DNA from: Neorhizobium populisoli
GTDB lineage: Bacteria > Pseudomonadota > Alphaproteobacteria > Rhizobiales > Rhizobiaceae
Direction: 5' to 3'
Assembly (NCBI RefSeq): GCF_019430945.1
Contig: NZ_JAHYCB010000023.1
Location: 1-34,872 of the forward strand
Length of the DNA stretch: 34,872 nt
The notes below the pieces were generated by a model. That model did not search any database. It was not told the DNA's origin and saw only the letters and a list, made by a program, of their open reading frames with translations. Of the stretch, positions 32,520-34,872 are shown in pieces (positions within the stretch are counted from its first letter, which is position 1; each line of letters begins with the position of its first letter). Position numbers and translations under genes: made by a program.

Positions 32520-33368
32520 ATGTCCTGCACTGCCTTTCGCCAGCGAGGTCACCATGTCGACAAGAACTCGGGAATCGATCTCGAAGCCGAAATCAGAGAT
32601 TTCCTGCGTCCCTATTCAAACGCCGATATGATCCAAAGCGAAAAGGCGATCTGGGGTGGCTACAGCCTGGTGGACGCGGAGCTACATGGTATGGGACGCT
32701 TGCTCGGAATGGGCGAATGGAGCCATTTCATCAACCTGAGCGACCAGGACTTCCCGTTGAAGCCGCAAAAGCAGATCATGGCCTATCTCGATGTCAATCC
32801 GGATCGCGAGTTCATCAAGGTGCTGGACCGGGATCTGGACCGCCCGGATACGATGCATCGTGTCAGCGAGTATGTGATCGAGCTGGACGAAAGCACTCAG
32901 CGCACCGCGCGTTCAAGACCCTTTCTAAGGGACGTGACACCCTATATCGGCAATCAGTGGATGATCGTGATCAGGGCGTTCTGCGAGTTCGTCTGCCGCG
33001 AACCGAGCGTCGATCGCTACAAGGCATTCTACGAAAACACGCTGATCGCCGACGAGGGATTTTTCCAGACGGTGATGATGAACTGCGCGATCGAGAGTGA
33101 GATCAACAATGACGATTTGCGAATGATCGACTGGATTCCCGATGGTGGCATCAAACTGCGCCCCAGAACCTATGAAAATGCGGACGCCGCCGAACTTAAA
33201 ACCAGCTCGAATCTCTTTGCCAGAAAGTTCGACCAGACCGGCGATGGGGAGATCCTCCTCGTCCTAGAGCGACATCTGGCGAAACAGGCGACTGCTGGCG
33301 TTGACAGAACGCGCACTGCGCCGGGCAGGTCCACCTTGGTCAGCGCCCTCGAAGGGACCACAGCCTGA
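32520..33368 (+). CDS. Core-2/I-branching-type glycosyltransferase, doubtful N-terminus
   Basis: A 282-residue frame with the signatures of the Core-2/I-branching (GT14) family: VDKNSG (13-18), WGGYSLVDAEL (45-55), FINLSDQDFPLKPQKQI (70-86), GNQWMIVIRAF (144-154) and DEGFFQTVMMN (178-188). These enzymes transfer GlcNAc or xylose. Family members begin with a strand such as I-x-Y-L-I-L-x-H and about 30 more residues before the DKNSG motif. Here only MSCTAFRQRGHH precedes it, and this resembles nothing in the family. Either the N-terminus is lost or frameshifted, or ATG 32520 is wrong. No good ribosome binding site precedes it. Possibly non-functional. Confidence 0.65.
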   Translation: MSCTAFRQRGHHVDKNSGIDLEAEIRDFLRPYSNADMIQSEKAIWGGYSLVDAELHGMGRLLGMGEWSHFINLSDQDFPLKPQKQIMAYLDVNPDREFIKVLDRDLDRPDTMHRVSEYVIELDESTQRTARSRPFLRDVTPYIGNQWMIVIRAFCEFVCREPSVDRYKAFYENTLIADEGFFQTVMMNCAIESEINNDDLRMIDWIPDGGIKLRPRTYENADAAELKTSSNLFARKFDQTGDGEILLVLERHLAKQATAGVDRTRTAPGRSTLVSALEGTTA

Positions 33369-33380
33369 GATGAGCGCACA

Positions 33381-33644
33381 ATGTTTGTATTGAACAAGCC
33401 ACGGCAACCTGGCCATTATCCCGACAGGGATATCCGTTGCCAGGAAGCTCTTGAGCAGGTGTTTCTGGAGTTGGCTACGACGCTGAAGCCCGAAGAGGTC
33501 GTTCAGGCGGCGGGTGGAAGCTTGGTGCCACCGCTGGCGGCTCTTGCAAAGCGCGCCGAGGGCGTCGGATGGACGCTTGAGGAAGCGGAAGTTGCGATTG
33601 GCGAACTTTCGCAAAATCTGCTGGATGACATGGCGGCGATGTAG
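33381..33644 (+). CDS. Small hypothetical protein
   Basis: An 87-residue protein with no motif known to me. It is mostly helical in appearance and contains CQEALEQVFLELATTLKPEE, VVQAAGGSLVPPL and EAEVAIGELSQNLLDDM. ATG 33381 follows the glycosyltransferase stop by 12 bases; no strong ribosome binding site is seen. It is co-directional with the DUF1488 gene downstream, and small proteins of this type seem to pair with DUF1488 genes in rhizobia, though I cannot verify this. Regarded as a real but uncharacterised gene. Confidence 0.55.
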   Translation: MFVLNKPRQPGHYPDRDIRCQEALEQVFLELATTLKPEEVVQAAGGSLVPPLAALAKRAEGVGWTLEEAEVAIGELSQNLLDDMAAM

Positions 33645-33726
33645 ATCGCCCGTGGATCGATTGGCCGTGGTTCGATACCTGGTCGTGGACAAGGTCGCCG
33701 TTGCTGAAACGCAGGACAGCACTCGT

Positions 33727-34002
33727 ATGGACAAAGATATGGCCCTTCAGTTTCCAAATAGAAGCCGCAGTTTTGATGACGTGAAGCACACAGTCCGCTT
33801 TCATGGTTATGATGGCATGTTCGAAGTCCGGTTTATTGTCGAGGCAGCCGTTTTGATGAAAATGCCCGATCGCGGCTTCGTGGAAGCGGACTGTCTCGAC
33901 GCATTTGACAGGCTGAGACCGACGATCGAGGATGTTGCGGCCAAGGCTTATAAGCGCAACCGCCGTTCGTCATTTACGCTAACGGTCGACGACTTTACAT
34001 AA
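33727..34002 (+). CDS. DUF1488-family protein
   Basis: A 91-residue protein with the DUF1488 pattern: LQFPNRSRSFDDVKHTVRFH, then GYDGMFEVRFIVEAAVLMKM, FVEADCLDAFDRLRP and the ending RRSSFTLTVDDF. Function is unknown; these are small cytoplasmic proteins common in alphaproteobacteria. ATG 33727 has AGGA 11 bases upstream; ATG 33739 would drop four residues and is also possible. The frame is open further left but overlaps the preceding gene and lacks a sensible start there. Confidence 0.8.
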   Translation: MDKDMALQFPNRSRSFDDVKHTVRFHGYDGMFEVRFIVEAAVLMKMPDRGFVEADCLDAFDRLRPTIEDVAAKAYKRNRRSSFTLTVDDFT

Positions 34003-34051
34003 ACCGGGCAGGCCCATAAGGAGGCCTTATAGCAGCCTTGTCTGCCGGTTT
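34001..34051. terminator. Nested inverted repeat after the DUF1488 gene
   Basis: AAACCGGGCAG (34001-34011) pairs, with one bulged G, with CTGCCGGTTT (34042-34051). Inside it ATAAGG-AGG-CCTTAT (34016-34030) forms a second hairpin. The whole begins at the stop codon of DUF1488 and probably acts as its terminator. Confidence 0.55.
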
Positions 34052-34182
34052 AGGCTTATGTGGTGTTTGCGACACCGCCGGCCGATCTCTATCCGGCGTT
34101 CCGCACTTGCAATTGTGCGGTGCAGCATTACCTAGAATATCCGGGACGTCGATTGGCATTCCGCGATTAGCGAGGATGCTCC

Positions 34183-34872
34183 ATGAGAAGTCTTTCGGAT
34201 ACATTGCAGCGGCTGCAGCGATACCGTACCAATCCGGTGATGGATGTGGGTCCAACCAGACTAAAGCGGCTGGAGATTACGACCGCTAATCCCGGTAACC
34301 TCCTTGGCTGGTACTATGCTCCCAAAACCGACCATCTATCGGGACCGCTTGCTCTTGTCGTTGTTCTGCATGGCTGCACCCAGACCGCGGCCAGCTACGA
34401 CGCGGGATCGGGGTGGTCGAAATTGGCGGACGAATTTGGTTTCGCTGTTCTATTTCCTGAGCAGTCCCGCCAGAACAACCCTAACCTTTGTTTCAACTGG
34501 TTTTCCGAAAGCAACATTGAACGCGATCGCGGAGAGGTCCGCTCAATCCGTGAGATGATCGACGGGATGGTTTCTGACCACCGTGTCGATCCCACAAGAG
34601 TGTTCATCACCGGGCTGTCAGCGGGCGGCGCCATGGCAAACGCCATGCTTGCCGCTTATCCGGAGGTGTTTTCCGGAGGAGCGATCATTGCGGGTCTGCC
34701 CTATGGCGTTGCCTCAAACGTCCCAGAGGCGTTCGACCGAATGCGGGGCCACGGCATGCCCTCCCGCGAACGACTTCAGGAGCAGCTCCGTTTGGCTTCG
34801 ACGCATGTTGGCGCGTGGCCCACGGTATCCGTCTGGCATGGTACTGCCGACAAGACCGTCGACGAATTGAAT
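34183..34872 (+). CDS. PHB-depolymerase-family esterase, partial (runs off right edge)
   Basis: The first 230 codons of an alpha/beta hydrolase of the short-chain-length polyhydroxyalkanoate depolymerase family; the frame is open to the last base. Residues 61-67 (VLHGCTQ) give the oxyanion-type HGC motif. GLSAGG (144-149) holds the nucleophile Ser146, and GTADKTVD holds the likely acid Asp223. The catalytic His would lie beyond the window. The family hydrolyses polyhydroxybutyrate or feruloyl-type esters, and no signal peptide is visible. GAGGA 6 bases before the ATG supports the start. Roughly 370 residues would be the usual full length. Confidence 0.85.
   Translation, partial: MRSLSDTLQRLQRYRTNPVMDVGPTRLKRLEITTANPGNLLGWYYAPKTDHLSGPLALVVVLHGCTQTAASYDAGSGWSKLADEFGFAVLFPEQSRQNNPNLCFNWFSESNIERDRGEVRSIREMIDGMVSDHRVDPTRVFITGLSAGGAMANAMLAAYPEVFSGGAIIAGLPYGVASNVPEAFDRMRGHGMPSRERLQEQLRLASTHVGAWPTVSVWHGTADKTVDELN

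Noticed and set aside
1..34872. CRISPR arrays, rRNA or complete tRNA genes
   Set aside because: No regularly spaced repeats and no rRNA or complete tRNA sequences were recognised anywhere in the window.

Overview
The window looks like an accessory or plasmid-type region of a Rhizobium/Agrobacterium-group alphaproteobacterium. The coding style is GC-rich, many promoters are divergent and the regulators are LysR, GntR, TetR, ArsR and HxlR types. There is a groESL operon preceded by a CIRCE-like repeat, a DUF1488 protein, relics of a ParB-like protein and a tyrosine recombinase, and IS630-type elements. The taxon is inferred from gene style and was not tested by any search.

Layout. (1) Bases 1-43 hold what looks like the start of an IS630-type transposase leaving the window to the left. 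(2) 419-7791 is a tight co-directional operon: an Opp/Dpp-type ABC importer (binding protein, two permeases, two ATPases) followed by a GH51 alpha-L-arabinofuranosidase. An ArsR-type regulator with a large C-terminal domain (7812-8738) converges on it. I read this as import and intracellular trimming of arabinose-containing plant oligosaccharides, with a CRP-like site upstream. (3) 8880-12228 holds an orphan CUT1-type sugar-binding protein divergent from a GntR/FCD regulator and an enolase-superfamily sugar-acid dehydratase. (4) 12574-24979 is dominated by small redox enzymes in regulator-linked modules. These are LysR / SDR / F420-reductase-like NAD(P) protein / limonene-epoxide-hydrolase-like protein; SDR / HxlR; cytochrome P450 / TetR with two tandem operators; and a five-gene operon (SDR, SDR, F420-reductase-like, SnoaL-like, methyltransferase) divergent from a second LysR. 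A decayed patch (about 16862-17801) lies inside this block and carries SRAP, SDR and possibly TetR remnants.

(5) 24980-30120 is a graveyard. It holds an alpha/beta-hydrolase tail, an NmrA-like gene without a start codon, a SnoaL-like gene with one nonsense and one frameshift mutation, a multiply disrupted IS630-type element, and a recombinase fragment next to a ParB-like gene broken by a TAG. Two apparently intact small genes sit in it: a stand-alone acyl carrier protein and a DUF6884-like protein. (6) 30225-34872 holds CIRCE-groES-groEL, a Core-2/I-branching-type glycosyltransferase with a doubtful N-terminus, a small hypothetical protein, a DUF1488 protein and the first 230 codons of a PHB-depolymerase-family esterase that runs off the right edge.

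How it fits together. The left third is carbohydrate scavenging. The middle is oxidation, reduction and epoxide-type chemistry, organised as repeated regulator-plus-SDR modules that probably arose by duplication and are being both kept and lost. The most concrete new observations are the two 16-bp operators exactly 21 bp apart between P450 and TetR, the LEH-like protein with all five catalytic residues, the paired SDR/F420-like/NTF2-fold modules, the ArsR-type regulator with an uncharacterised C-terminal domain beside the arabinan operon, and several relics whose inactivating mutations can be read directly.
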